From NCBI RefSeq assembly GCF_000237085.1, contig NC_016627.1:496001-560000 (forward strand): DNA of 64,000 bases. The letters run 5' to 3'. Source of the DNA: Acetivibrio clariflavus DSM 19732 (GTDB lineage: Bacteria > Bacillota > Clostridia > Acetivibrionales > Acetivibrionaceae). Position numbers and translations under genes: made by a program. This document shows, in pieces, positions 35,660 through 45,431 of this stretch; the first letter of the stretch is position 1; each line of letters starts with the position of its first letter. The notes beneath the pieces are model-generated. The model was not told the origin of the DNA. It made no database searches and worked only from the letters and a program-made list of their open reading frames with translations.

Positions 35660-38600
35660 TTAATTCATGCTTTCAACAGGGAATTTCTTGATATAACCGA
35701 GCAAGTACATTTTAATCAGTGCCAAATCAATGGAATCCACATATCCGTCACCGTTCAAGTCGCCGTATTTTGCGTCCATAGGAAGCTTATTAGTGATTCC
35801 AAGCAAATACATTTTCATATATGCAAAGTCAATTGAGTTTACCTCATTGTCACCGTTAACATCACCGTATAAGATGTTTTCGACAGGAGTTGGTGTAGGT
35901 TCCGGTAAATCTTCAACCGGGGTCAGTATCGGTTCGGTTGCCTCAATGGTTACTGTTTCTGTTTTACCGATATTTATATTGTCTCTTGAAGCCAATCCTT
36001 GTATAATCGGTCCTTGAGCAGTATAAGTTCCGGGACTGATTACCCTTGCATAGTATTCAATATATCTGACCGGTGAACGGTTGTAAGCATAAAAGCGTAT
36101 CATCTGGCCTTCGGTGTTCCAGTATGAGTTGTAAGGTTTTAAACCGGAAGGCAGATAATCGGTTATCATGTATGTACCATCGAAGGCAGTATTGCTGATA
36201 TTCCACTCAAGTCTTACTTTAATGATGTCACCCTGTTTTAAAGTATTTGAAGTGAGAGGAAAACCATTGCTGTAATAATAAGTTCTCTTAATTGATATTT
36301 CATCATCCTTTTTATTTATGTCCAGCACATCCTCCTTAAATATGGATACTACAGACACAATTCCTTCAACGTCAACTACCCTGAAATCTTCCAATTGTGA
36401 AGGTAAAAGCGAAATACAATGGGATGAACCGTTACTTACTGTAACAGTCTTGGTTTCGCCTGCCAAAGAATAGGTGATTTTACCTTCTTTAGGTTCCTGG
36501 TTTTCCAGGACAGTTGAGATATACATCAGCTTTTCTATACCTATAAGAATATCCTTAGTGTAGTTTCTGAGACAGTACTCATATAAACCTTCACTTTCCG
36601 GAGCATTAATTTTAGCTGCAAGGTAAGCACATAAGGAGGTTACTTCAAGGATATCATCCTTGTCTTTTTCTACGTTAACCCTATAATACGGCTCGAATTT
36701 TTCTATATTGGGATAAATACGGTTCTTGTAAATTAACTCTGCAGTTGAAACATCTCCAAGTTCGCAGTAAGCCAATGCCAAATATATAAGATCTTTTACG
36801 CTCAAATTATCTATCTTTGCAACTTCTTCAAGTTCAAGCAATACCGGTTCTTTAAAGACGGAGAGTCCGTACAGTGCTTTTACTTTATCTGAGGCACTTG
36901 TACTTCCGAGGTTATTATAGAAGTAATCTTTAAGAAGTTTGGTATTTACCATGCTCTTCACTAAAGAAGTAAGTTTGGCGCTTAGCTCGAGGTCGCTCTC
37001 GGAGTAAGGTAATAGCGAAAGGCCTCCGTTGGATTTTTGATAGTCTGCAAGGGAAGGCTTTGGTAATTCGTAGTCAGAGTACACATCCTTGAAATATTCC
37101 TCAATCAAAGAGGAAGCAGTATAATTGGATACAATTTGGTCTATTCTGTTACCGTAGCTATACCTTAAACTTAATAGGTCACTTAAGTACATGCCTGAAC
37201 TCTTATCCTGGAATACTAAGCTGGTATAACCGGAGTTTCCGCTAGTAATAGTCATATTGGGTTTTACATCATAGTATACAGCTTTTTCAATCTGATAATA
37301 GGATTTTACTACATTGAAGCTATGTTTTACAGCATCGGAATAACTTTTATCGGAATATGCCTTTATGATTATATCCTGCTGACCTTCTTTCAAGGTCCAA
37401 AGAGGAATGTTAATCCTTTCGAAAGCTTTACCTTTGACAGTTAATTTTGGGTTGGAATCATCGGAACTGATTACCTCGAAGGTAATCTCGTCATTTTCCT
37501 CAAGCCCGTTGCCATAAGCATTGACACCCAGGATCGGTTTATCCCCTTCTAAGTATGTTGTGTTAAAGCTGTAGTTTATAAAGAATGGAAGAGTAACAAT
37601 TATATTTGTTTTGTCGCTTCCAGCGTGTAAATCTTCTGAAATGGCAGATAAAGTCACTCTCCATGATGTAATGTTATCAGGGAGTTTGAAGGTAGCTTGA
37701 CCTCTTCCTTTATCATCGGTTTGAATGGTAATAAATTTTGCTGTATCTTTAAAGTCTTCTCTGACAGTAGGTTCGGATTTGTTTTCGCCGCTCCCGCCTC
37801 CGGAAGCTGCATCTGCAGGAAGCAGTACTCTGCCATTATAATCATAATAATCTTGATTTTTTTCCAGGGTGTGAGATCTGCCCTCAAAGTATACCCCGGA
37901 ACCTACATAGGTATATAAGGTTTTTAAGAGATCGACATTCTGATCTTGCAGATAGAAGAAAGCCTCGTCAACAACACTTATATTCACTGTCGATTTTACA
38001 GGATTTCCGTCAAGATCATTAATATTGAAGTAGACAGTAACATTTTCTCCTGGTTTATAGAAGTCTTTGTCGGTTGAAGCTTGGATTGTGAGATTCTTTT
38101 CCTGTATGTCATAGTTAACACTGATGGAACGAAATACATAGGTCTTGCTATTGAAATAAACTGCATAGACTGCTGTGTTGGGAATATCTTCTTCACTAAA
38201 GTTGAAGGAGTAAGAGGATGAAGTTACTGTATCGTAATCGTATATACCGTTTTGTGCTTTGAAGTATAAGTAACTTCCTTCAGGAAGGGGTTGCCCTCCG
38301 TATTTGAAAGATACATCGACCCGTTCTCCCAATCTGTAGGAGTCTTTATTTACTTCAAGGGTGTATATTGGATTGTTATAAATTGAATAGTCATAAACTT
38401 TGCCGCAATATAAAGTATTGGAAATTTTTCTTCCGTTTCTGTCAATACTTGATATTTCTACAGTGTAATAACCGTCCTGTAATTCCGGGGCATTAAAACT
38501 GTAGGATGCGGTACCGTCGGAAGAAGTTGTCATCGAAAAGTCACCCATAAATTCTTTTTGCAATTTATATGAATAACTCTTGTAAGTGGTTTTATTTATA

Positions 38601-40813
38601 TAGTCATAATAGGTGCCTGTTTCTGTTTTTATCCATGTGTTTTTATATATTGAACCATTGATTTTTTGATTAGCCACAGGCTCTCCAAGGTAGTCATAGC
38701 TGTTCTCGGCAGTTCCGTTATTAATACGTTCAAGATCAATTTTATTAACCTTGGCTGTAACAGTAGCTTTGCCGTCTTTAATTTTGGCATCGCCTTGGAT
38801 ATTTATATCGTTTATAAATACTTGTAAGTAGTCTGAAGCATCAATTAGTCCGCTTTCAGGCAATGTGGCCCGTGCATTGATAATGGCTGTACGTACACCT
38901 TGAACATTGTCGCCTGCAGTTGGGGAATATTGAACACTTAAATTTCCTTTTAAATCAGCTTTCTTTGTTGTAGATGCAATGTTACCGTTTAATTGATACG
39001 CATTTACATAGTAGGTGATATTTACATCGGATACTCCGGTTCCTTCGAAGAAAGCAGCTTTTATATTGAATGTAGCTTGTTCATCTACAAAAATAGCTTC
39101 TTTGTCCTTTGTAATTTCCAGTTTATAAGACGGCTTGGTATAGTTTTTTATTCTTAAATATTGATTGATAATTAATTTATCGCCTTTTTTCAGAGTAATA
39201 TAGTAATAACCTTCAGGGAGGTTGGGAAGATTAATTGAAGCTTCGAAGAAAGAATTATTTAACTGCAAAGTTTGCTTGATAATAGGTGTTGAATTGTCAT
39301 ATCTGTTTGAATTCAGTTCCAGTGTTAAATAGTCAATCGGTTCATCAGAATAGCGATTTTTAACAAATCCCCAAATATTAACTGTGTCATCGGATTTATA
39401 CATATTTCTGTCAGTGTAAAAATAGGTCCAGTATTTGTTTTCATTAAAGTAGACATTGCTGCTGCAGTCTAAAACGGAAGACTTGCCTTCTTTGGTGGTA
39501 ACTATCATGAATTTATTATATCGGTTATAGGCATAGAGATCGAAGATTATGTTATTGTTCTGATCGGGTACACCGATGCTTTCAAAGAAAGCTACACCGT
39601 CATTTCCGGAATATTGAACATTATCATAACCCACAAATCTAATACTTGCACCTTCAATTGGTTTTTGCGTGGATAGATCATTGAGCCATACCAGTGTTTT
39701 GGTATTACTTTCAGCTATGTATATCCCGGTATTTGTTATTTGGAGGAAGGTTTGAAATCTTACATCTTTCCAGGTACCATCGAGAATGTAGTATCCTTCT
39801 GGCAATTTCTGAGGTAATTTTATATAGGTTTGGCCATAGGTTCTGGAATTATCTTCATTCAAAACCTGCTCAAAATCGAGGACTTTTTGCAAATTATCCA
39901 CGGGAACGAATTTTTTAATGTAGCTGCGAGCCCAATAAGGTGTGGTGTTTTTATCTTTAACAGCGTCAAAAAAGGAGTCAAAATCTTTGTAAGCATAAAT
40001 GCTCATTTGGGCTTTTATTTCCACAGGTGTTAATCTTCTGTTTTGAATTGAATATGTAACCAATACTTCAGGAATTTCATCCGATGCAAAGTCATAGAGA
40101 TATCTTCCGGTGTATATGTTAGCAGTAATTTCGTCCGGTGAGGGAGTAGCATTTGCATTTTTACTCTCTGTCTCAAAGGAGAAAACATAATCTTCCGTTA
40201 GTTCTCTGTTTGTGCCTTGAAGTTTTATGCCCTTTTTTATTCTAACGGTGTATACGGTATCATATTCAAGTCTTTCAGGGACAAATACGGCGGTTTTCTT
40301 GTGGATTTCAAATTTTCCTTTGACAGTTGGTGTGATTTCGAAATGTTCTTTAAAATCGGTAAAGTTTTCATGGCTGAAATTTATTTCTATGCCGGTATTT
40401 ACAGGTACATTTACCGATTTTTCTGCTGGAAGAGTTCCGGTTATTTTAAAGGTTGATTGGGTTTGGAACATCCAGGTAGTCTCTTTATCCGTTTTTATCC
40501 TAAAGGTATAGAGACTGTTTTCCATAAGAGGTCTGGCCAGCTTTATGCTGAAGAAATTTTTGTCCAATTCCTCAATTATGGGTGCCGGTTCTCCGTCAAT
40601 AGAAAAAACATTGCGAATTTCCTCAAGAGAATAGTCCTTTTCTGTTTCAAGAAGAAATTCACTGTCAACTGCTATTCCTGTTGAATCGGAATCTTGAGCA
40701 ACCAAACGAAAGCCGTTTTTTGGATATGCCTCAATACCCGATGCAAAGCTTGATGTCATAATTGAGACTAGCATGGTCACAATAACAATGACTACCATAG
40801 CTTTCTTAAACAT
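35660..40813 (-). CDS. Secreted alpha-2-macroglobulin-like protein with C-terminal type I dockerin
   Basis: A 1717-residue exported protein. It has a signal peptide (MFKKAMVVIVIVTMLVSIMT, cleavage near SFA-SG), then Ig-like/Big_5-type repeats, macroglobulin MG domains, and the A2M core TFKLPDNITSWRVTLSAISEDL (about residues 1075-1100). The expected thioester CxEQ in the following helical domain is absent: the matching place reads SYGNRIDQIVSNY, so covalent trapping is unlikely, as in YfaS-like forms. A Pro/Thr linker (EPTPTPVEN) leads to a dockerin of two Ca2+-binding repeats, DVNGDNEVNSID and DLNGDGYVDSID (about 1645-1715), which would attach it to a cohesin of a cellulosome scaffoldin. Both repeats carry Ser-Ile at the usual specificity positions. 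The role may be protease inhibition on the cellulosome, an inference. Confidence 0.93.
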   Translation of the reverse strand: MFKKAMVVIVIVTMLVSIMTSSFASGIEAYPKNGFRLVAQDSDSTGIAVDSEFLLETEKDYSLEEIRNVFSIDGEPAPIIEELDKNFFSIKLARPLMENSLYTFRIKTDKETTWMFQTQSTFKITGTLPAEKSVNVPVNTGIEINFSHENFTDFKEHFEITPTVKGKFEIHKKTAVFVPERLEYDTVYTVRIKKGIKLQGTNRELTEDYVFSFETESKNANATPSPDEITANIYTGRYLYDFASDEIPEVLVTYSIQNRRLTPVEIKAQMSIYAYKDFDSFFDAVKDKNTTPYWARSYIKKFVPVDNLQKVLDFEQVLNEDNSRTYGQTYIKLPQKLPEGYYILDGTWKDVRFQTFLQITNTGIYIAESNTKTLVWLNDLSTQKPIEGASIRFVGYDNVQYSGNDGVAFFESIGVPDQNNNIIFDLYAYNRYNKFMIVTTKEGKSSVLDCSSNVYFNENKYWTYFYTDRNMYKSDDTVNIWGFVKNRYSDEPIDYLTLELNSNRYDNSTPIIKQTLQLNNSFFEASINLPNLPEGYYYITLKKGDKLIINQYLRIKNYTKPSYKLEITKDKEAIFVDEQATFNIKAAFFEGTGVSDVNITYYVNAYQLNGNIASTTKKADLKGNLSVQYSPTAGDNVQGVRTAIINARATLPESGLIDASDYLQVFINDINIQGDAKIKDGKATVTAKVNKIDLERINNGTAENSYDYLGEPVANQKINGSIYKNTWIKTETGTYYDYINKTTYKSYSYKLQKEFMGDFSMTTSSDGTASYSFNAPELQDGYYTVEISSIDRNGRKISNTLYCGKVYDYSIYNNPIYTLEVNKDSYRLGERVDVSFKYGGQPLPEGSYLYFKAQNGIYDYDTVTSSSYSFNFSEEDIPNTAVYAVYFNSKTYVFRSISVNYDIQEKNLTIQASTDKDFYKPGENVTVYFNINDLDGNPVKSTVNISVVDEAFFYLQDQNVDLLKTLYTYVGSGVYFEGRSHTLEKNQDYYDYNGRVLLPADAASGGGSGENKSEPTVREDFKDTAKFITIQTDDKGRGQATFKLPDNITSWRVTLSAISEDLHAGSDKTNIIVTLPFFINYSFNTTYLEGDKPILGVNAYGNGLEENDEITFEVISSDDSNPKLTVKGKAFERINIPLWTLKEGQQDIIIKAYSDKSYSDAVKHSFNVVKSYYQIEKAVYYDVKPNMTITSGNSGYTSLVFQDKSSGMYLSDLLSLRYSYGNRIDQIVSNYTASSLIEEYFKDVYSDYELPKPSLADYQKSNGGLSLLPYSESDLELSAKLTSLVKSMVNTKLLKDYFYNNLGSTSASDKVKALYGLSVFKEPVLLELEEVAKIDNLSVKDLIYLALAYCELGDVSTAELIYKNRIYPNIEKFEPYYRVNVEKDKDDILEVTSLCAYLAAKINAPESEGLYEYCLRNYTKDILIGIEKLMYISTVLENQEPKEGKITYSLAGETKTVTVSNGSSHCISLLPSQLEDFRVVDVEGIVSVVSIFKEDVLDINKKDDEISIKRTYYYSNGFPLTSNTLKQGDIIKVRLEWNISNTAFDGTYMITDYLPSGLKPYNSYWNTEGQMIRFYAYNRSPVRYIEYYARVISPGTYTAQGPIIQGLASRDNINIGKTETVTIEATEPILTPVEDLPEPTPTPVENILYGDVNGDNEVNSIDFAYMKMYLLGITNKLPMDAKYGDLNGDGYVDSIDLALIKMYLLGYIKKFPVESMN

Positions 40814-41072
40814 AAATTTTCTCTCCTTTGCAATTATTTATTATATATTAATAAGTAGTATCAAACTTAGAAAATAGCCTTTTATATATAGGTGGGTTCT
40901 GTAGAAAAAGGATATTGCGTATTGTTGGGAGATCACAATATTGTGTCTTATGAATTAGAAATAGATATTGATGTATATTACGCTTATTGGATTTTGTATT
41001 AAAGTGATTGTATATTAGTAGTATATCATATTTTGGCACAAAGCTTCAACAAAGGGATAACGGTATTAATAA

Positions 41073-41101
41073 AAAAATCCAGGCGAAAATGCTGGATTTT
41101 T
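41073..41101 (-). terminator. Terminator of the 41132-41578 gene
   Basis: AAAAATCCAG (41073-41082) and CTGGATTTTT (41092-41101) form a perfect stem with A/T-rich flanks on both sides, 31 bases beyond the gene's stop. It can act on either strand. Confidence 0.8.
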
Positions 41102-41131
41102 ATAAATTTATTGTAATTTTTTTACTTTCTA

Positions 41132-41578
41132 TTATAAATTCCATTTTTTCTTTGCATTATTGTATAGTATTTCTAATTCAGGCTTGTATTTATTAATAAT
41201 ATTTTTTATTTCCTCGTTTCCGGAATAAATCGGTTTTAAATTTTCATCAACATAAATCGAATATACAACTTCCTCTTGTTGAATTCTCACACCATATATA
41301 TATTTTCCAAATATTTTAGGCCAGATTATTAGTGCAAATTCATTGGTTTTGTTCGTCACACCGAGATTACCGGTAAGACTTAGATAATTAGGTTTTTTTA
41401 CGTTGTAGTTATAGCCGTTTTCATCGGTGAAAACATGGAAGCCATATGAATTTTTGGGGATAACATCAACATATGGTTTATACTTAATATAAGTAATAGA
41501 AAACCAAGTTATATTTATTAATGCAAAGAATGATATTGCAGATAATATTAAAATTTTAAAAAGCTTAGTTTTCTTCAT
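41132..41578 (-). CDS. Membrane-anchored hypothetical protein
   Basis: A 148-residue protein with one N-terminal membrane segment (about residues 8-30, ILILSAISFFALINITWFS). An outside domain rich in Tyr and Ile follows (FHVFTDENGYNYNVKKPNYLSLTGNLGVTNKTNEFALIIWP). No lipobox. The family is not recognised; such short anchored proteins are common at the clostridial surface. The ribosome site before ATG 41578 is weak. It lies alone between terminators. Confidence 0.65.
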   Translation of the reverse strand: MKKTKLFKILILSAISFFALINITWFSITYIKYKPYVDVIPKNSYGFHVFTDENGYNYNVKKPNYLSLTGNLGVTNKTNEFALIIWPKIFGKYIYGVRIQQEEVVYSIYVDENLKPIYSGNEEIKNIINKYKPELEILYNNAKKKWNL

Positions 41579-42023
41579 AAAATTATCACTCGCTTTCTTT
41601 TTTACTTTTCGTCAGTAAGTAACAATTATACTGCTTCATACTTATGACATTTTTTTGAGATTTACAGAAACCTTTTCAACAATAGGTAAGTATGAAGCTA
41701 AACATATAATTTTGAGTTAAATATGTAATCAAATGTTTTAGCAAACAGCGAAGATTATACAGAAACAAGCCAAGTATGTCAATATATGTTTATAATTCAT
41801 TAATAAAATTAAAGTTTAGCTAATTTGACTTAATTGCACTAAATAAATTATATTTTGACTTTAATAAATAGTAACTTGTTTTTCCACTTTTTTAATATTA
41901 TACTTGTATTCAAAATAATGCTTAGTATAATTTAAAACTTTTATTTTATCCAAAAGTCAATTTCTCATATTTAAATTTCGATTTAGTTAAATTATTGTTT
42001 TTAAGGCGAAAGGAAGTATTGGT
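41579..42023. other. Intergenic region between divergent genes
   Basis: About 445 bases, very AT-rich. It should contain divergent promoters for the membrane protein (minus) and the response regulator operon (plus). I see no strong palindrome or conserved RNA. The plus-strand ribosome site GGCGAAAGGAAG lies just before 42024. Confidence 0.5.
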
Positions 42024-42710
42024 ATGGGGGCTAGAATATTAGTTGTGGAAGACGAGCGGCCTATAAGAAGCTTCATTATTACAAACCTTAAAAGGAATGA
42101 TTTTGAGGTTTTAGAAGCTGAAAGAGGATATGAGGCGTTAAGGCTTGTAAAACTTGAGAAACCGGATTTGGTTTTGTTGGATGTCAGGCTTCCGGATATA
42201 GACGGATTTCAGGTCTGTAAAGAAATATCCAGTTCCTGTCCGGAAGTGTCTATAATAATGCTTACGGCATTAGGACAAGACTTAGATAAGGTCAGGGGTC
42301 TTGAGCTGGGGGCTGATGATTACATAATCAAACCTTTTAATCCCATGGAACTTATAGCAAGAATCAAGGCAATTTTAAGAAGGGTGAACAGGAAAAGTCA
42401 AGAAAGTGAAATTTGCATAGGTCCCTTTAGGATTGACTTACAGGCACAAAGTATATATAAAAACGATGTGCTTCTGGAGTTAACTCCAAGAGAATTTTGT
42501 CTGATGAAAGTTTTTATAAACAATATAAACAAAGCATTGAGCCGGGATGAAATTTTAAACCTCGTTTGGGGCGAGGACTTTGTTGGTGATCCGAAAACTG
42601 TGGATGTCCACATAAGACGTTTGAGAGAAAAAATAGAAGATAATCCGTCAAAGCCAAAATATATAGAAACGTTGTGGGGACGAGGGTACTTGTGGAGAAA
42701 GGGTGACTGA
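42024..42710 (+). CDS. OmpR/PhoB-family response regulator
   Basis: A 228-residue regulator. Receiver residues are Glu9/Asp10 in VVEDER, phospho-acceptor Asp53 in LLDVRLPD and Lys103 in IIKPF. The winged-helix domain has ELTPREFCLMKVFINNINKALSRDE and ends KYIETLWGRGYLWRKGD. Its stop overlaps the start of the kinase gene by 8 bases, so the pair is translationally coupled. It heads an operon-like run that includes a lipoprotein and a helicase; whether those are targets is not shown. Confidence 0.96.
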   Translation: MGARILVVEDERPIRSFIITNLKRNDFEVLEAERGYEALRLVKLEKPDLVLLDVRLPDIDGFQVCKEISSSCPEVSIIMLTALGQDLDKVRGLELGADDYIIKPFNPMELIARIKAILRRVNRKSQESEICIGPFRIDLQAQSIYKNDVLLELTPREFCLMKVFINNINKALSRDEILNLVWGEDFVGDPKTVDVHIRRLREKIEDNPSKPKYIETLWGRGYLWRKGD

Positions 42711-44109
42711 ATTGAAAAGTGTCAAAGGAAGGTTGGTTGGAAGCTATCTTATAATTATCCTCCTGGCAGTCACTATTTTTACCGGTATTCTCGTGTTTTT
42801 ATTAAGGCAATATTATTATGGGGATTTAGAAACAATTTTGAGTGAACAGGCCCAGTTTGCAGCAAATTCATACAGCAATTATACTGATATAGTGAACCTG
42901 GATAAGAATGCTAAAAAGTTGCTGGATAATATTTTGGTAAATACTTATGCCCAGGTTCAGATAATAGATAATGACGGTTATGTTCTTGCAGATTCCGAAA
43001 ACAGTTTGTTGCTGGGAAAAAAAGTGGATTACCCGGATGTGACAAATACATTAAAAAGTAAGAATGCGACCAAATGGATAGGGGAACTTCCTTTAACCTC
43101 AGAACGTGTACTTTCCATATCACAGCCTATAATTATAAACGGTGAGATTATTGGAATTGTCCGGTTGACTTCAACCCTTGCGGAGATAGACAATATAATA
43201 TTGAAAATGGCATTGTTTTTTATAGTAATTGGAGCTGTAGTTGTGGTAATTGTACTTCTTGTCAGTATTTTTCTTTCAATAACTATAATAAAACCGGTTA
43301 AGGAAATAACAAATGCTGCCGAGGAAATTGCCCTTGGAAGACTGGAGGTCCGTGTACCCAAGAGATATGATGATGAAGTGGGGAAGCTGGCTGATACACT
43401 CAATTATATGGCTCAGGAATTGTCGCATCACCAAAAGCTCAAGGATGATTTTGTTGCGTCCATTTCCCATGAACTTCGCACTCCTCTTACATCGATTAAA
43501 GGTTGGGCTTCAACTTTGAATTCAAGCGACTTTACCGATATGGATGAGATACGGGAAGGACTTAAGATCATTGAAAATGAGACTGACCGGTTGGTACTTC
43601 TGGTAAATGAACTGCTTGATTTCTCCAAACTTGCGTCAAAAAATACTTCTTTAAAAATCGAAGATGTTAAAATTGAAGAATTTCTTTGCGAAATAAGAAA
43701 TCAAATGAATCCGAGAGCCCAAAGGCAGGGTATAAAGCTTAATTTGGAGGTCGAAGATGATTTGGATTTAATCAGGGCAGACAGAAACCGGCTAAAACAA
43801 GTAATGATAAACATCCTTGACAATTCACTGAAGTACACGCCGGAAGGCGGAGAAATAAAAATATCGGCGCAGTCAAAAAAGGAAGAAATATTAATTAGTA
43901 TAGAAGATACAGGAGTCGGTATACCTGAAGATGATTTGCACAGGGTGAAAGAAAAGTTCTATAAGGGGAGAACATCGTTTTCAGGCAATGGACTGGGACT
44001 GGCTATATGTGATGAAATAATAAGATTACACAACGGAAGGTTTGAAATAAGCAGTATATTGGGAGAAGGAACAAAGGTTGATATATTTTTACCTGCAGCC
44101 GCGCTTTAA
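42703..44109 (+). CDS. Sensor histidine kinase
   Basis: A 468-residue PhoR/ResE-like membrane kinase. TM1 is at about residues 15-35, an extracytoplasmic sensor of about 130 residues follows, TM2 is at 168-192 and HAMP follows (ITIIKPVKEITNAAEEIALGRLEVRVP). The H-box is SISHELRTPLTSIKGWASTL, the N-box ILDNSLKYTPEGG, and the G boxes DTGVGIPEDD and GNGLGLAI are intact. The GTG at 42703 overlaps the regulator stop; a TTG at 42712 is a possible alternative. It phosphorylates the regulator encoded just upstream. Signal unknown. Confidence 0.94.
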   Translation: MTELKSVKGRLVGSYLIIILLAVTIFTGILVFLLRQYYYGDLETILSEQAQFAANSYSNYTDIVNLDKNAKKLLDNILVNTYAQVQIIDNDGYVLADSENSLLLGKKVDYPDVTNTLKSKNATKWIGELPLTSERVLSISQPIIINGEIIGIVRLTSTLAEIDNIILKMALFFIVIGAVVVVIVLLVSIFLSITIIKPVKEITNAAEEIALGRLEVRVPKRYDDEVGKLADTLNYMAQELSHHQKLKDDFVASISHELRTPLTSIKGWASTLNSSDFTDMDEIREGLKIIENETDRLVLLVNELLDFSKLASKNTSLKIEDVKIEEFLCEIRNQMNPRAQRQGIKLNLEVEDDLDLIRADRNRLKQVMINILDNSLKYTPEGGEIKISAQSKKEEILISIEDTGVGIPEDDLHRVKEKFYKGRTSFSGNGLGLAICDEIIRLHNGRFEISSILGEGTKVDIFLPAAAL

Positions 44110-44214
44110 GTATTTGATTTTTATTATTTTGTAACCTATCGGCATTTTTAGTAATATAGAATTGAAAGCAGATTACCGTCTGAAAAAGAAAAAAGCTTGG
44201 AATGGGGAAGTTGT

Positions 44215-45396
44215 ATGAGATTGAAGTGGGTTAGAGTAATAATAGGTGTTTTTATTATATCTGTGTTAACCGGTTGCAATTCGCTGCCGCCCACAAGGAG
44301 TTTAATTAAACCTCCAAAGTATTCACAAAATGAAAGTGAAAATAGTGATGATATAAAGTTAATTGCAAAAAACTTCTTGCCTGAAGGTACGAAGTTTTTA
44401 TATCCTGTTCATCCGAACGGATCGGATGCTGTGCAGCTGGTAGATATTGAAGGGGATGGGCAATATGAAATTCTGATTACCTACAAAGGCTATGAACTAA
44501 GCAGTGCTTCCGGTGCTATTATATTGAAGAAGGAGAATAACGAATGGCGGGAGTTTTGGCATGATAGAAACTCGTTAAATGTTTTAGGCCTTGATTGGGC
44601 CAAGTTTATTGATATAGATGACGACAACGCGGTTGAACTTTTATTGGGATGGAATTTGGGATTTGAGGTTGGATGTATCTTAAACATAATTTCTTTTAAG
44701 GACGATGTACCAAAAAAAGTGAGCAGTATACAGTATAATGAAATGGATATAGTTAATCTTTCAGGTGCAGACAATGAGAAAAAACCTGAAATTGCTTTAA
44801 CAATAAAAGAGGCTGACCAAAGGGACATTTTTGTACCGCCGTTAATCTTAAGATGGGTGGATGACGGGCTTGTGCCTGCAGATGATGTTTATTACATATA
44901 TTATAGAGACAGTATCGACAATCTTAAACAGAGCATTGGAATGTATGAAAGGAATTTTATTGACTGGTATAATTTGGCTGAAATGCTGATACGGGCAAAA
45001 AGACCGCTTGAGGCGATTGATGCTGTTGATAAGGCTTTGAAAATTATTCCCGGGCCTTATGAAAGATATCGTGTCAAATTGGGGATTTATAAGGCCGAAG
45101 CATTGATATATCAGTGGAAGTATTTTGAAGCTAAATATATATTGGATAGCATCATTTTAAGGGATCTTAACAATGAAGTGAAATGTACCGAGGACGAGAT
45201 GGCCGCAGTATACCTGAATCTTGGCAGGGTGTATATGGGACTTAAAGATTATAAAAATGCTAGAAAAATGTTTGTAGAATCTAACGAAGAATTAAAAAAG
45301 AAATATAAAGAGGGAACAGAACTTTTTATACTGAATTCTTACGCCTTAAAAAAGGAAATGGCTGAATTGGAAGCAGCGGAAGGCTTAAAAGAATAG
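44215..45396 (+). CDS. TPR-containing lipoprotein
   Basis: A lipoprotein of about 393 residues. The signal peptide MRLKWVRVIIGVFIISVLTGC ends in the lipobox LTGC with the lipid-carrying Cys. The middle part has an integrin/FG-GAP-like stretch (VQLVDIEGDGQYEILITYKGYEL and FIDIDDDNAVELLLGWNLG). The C-terminal part has at least two TPR-like helical hairpins (WYNLAEMLIRAKRPLEAIDAVDKALKI and AAVYLNLGRVYMGLKDYKNARKMF). I chose ATG 44215 (GGGGAAG site) over a TTG six codons upstream. Likely an outer-surface scaffold or sensor accessory to the upstream two-component pair, by position only. Confidence 0.85.
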   Translation: MRLKWVRVIIGVFIISVLTGCNSLPPTRSLIKPPKYSQNESENSDDIKLIAKNFLPEGTKFLYPVHPNGSDAVQLVDIEGDGQYEILITYKGYELSSASGAIILKKENNEWREFWHDRNSLNVLGLDWAKFIDIDDDNAVELLLGWNLGFEVGCILNIISFKDDVPKKVSSIQYNEMDIVNLSGADNEKKPEIALTIKEADQRDIFVPPLILRWVDDGLVPADDVYYIYYRDSIDNLKQSIGMYERNFIDWYNLAEMLIRAKRPLEAIDAVDKALKIIPGPYERYRVKLGIYKAEALIYQWKYFEAKYILDSIILRDLNNEVKCTEDEMAAVYLNLGRVYMGLKDYKNARKMFVESNEELKKKYKEGTELFILNSYALKKEMAELEAAEGLKE

Positions 45397-45431
45397 AATA
45401 GACTTTGCGGTTACGAAAAGGTGAAAAATAA

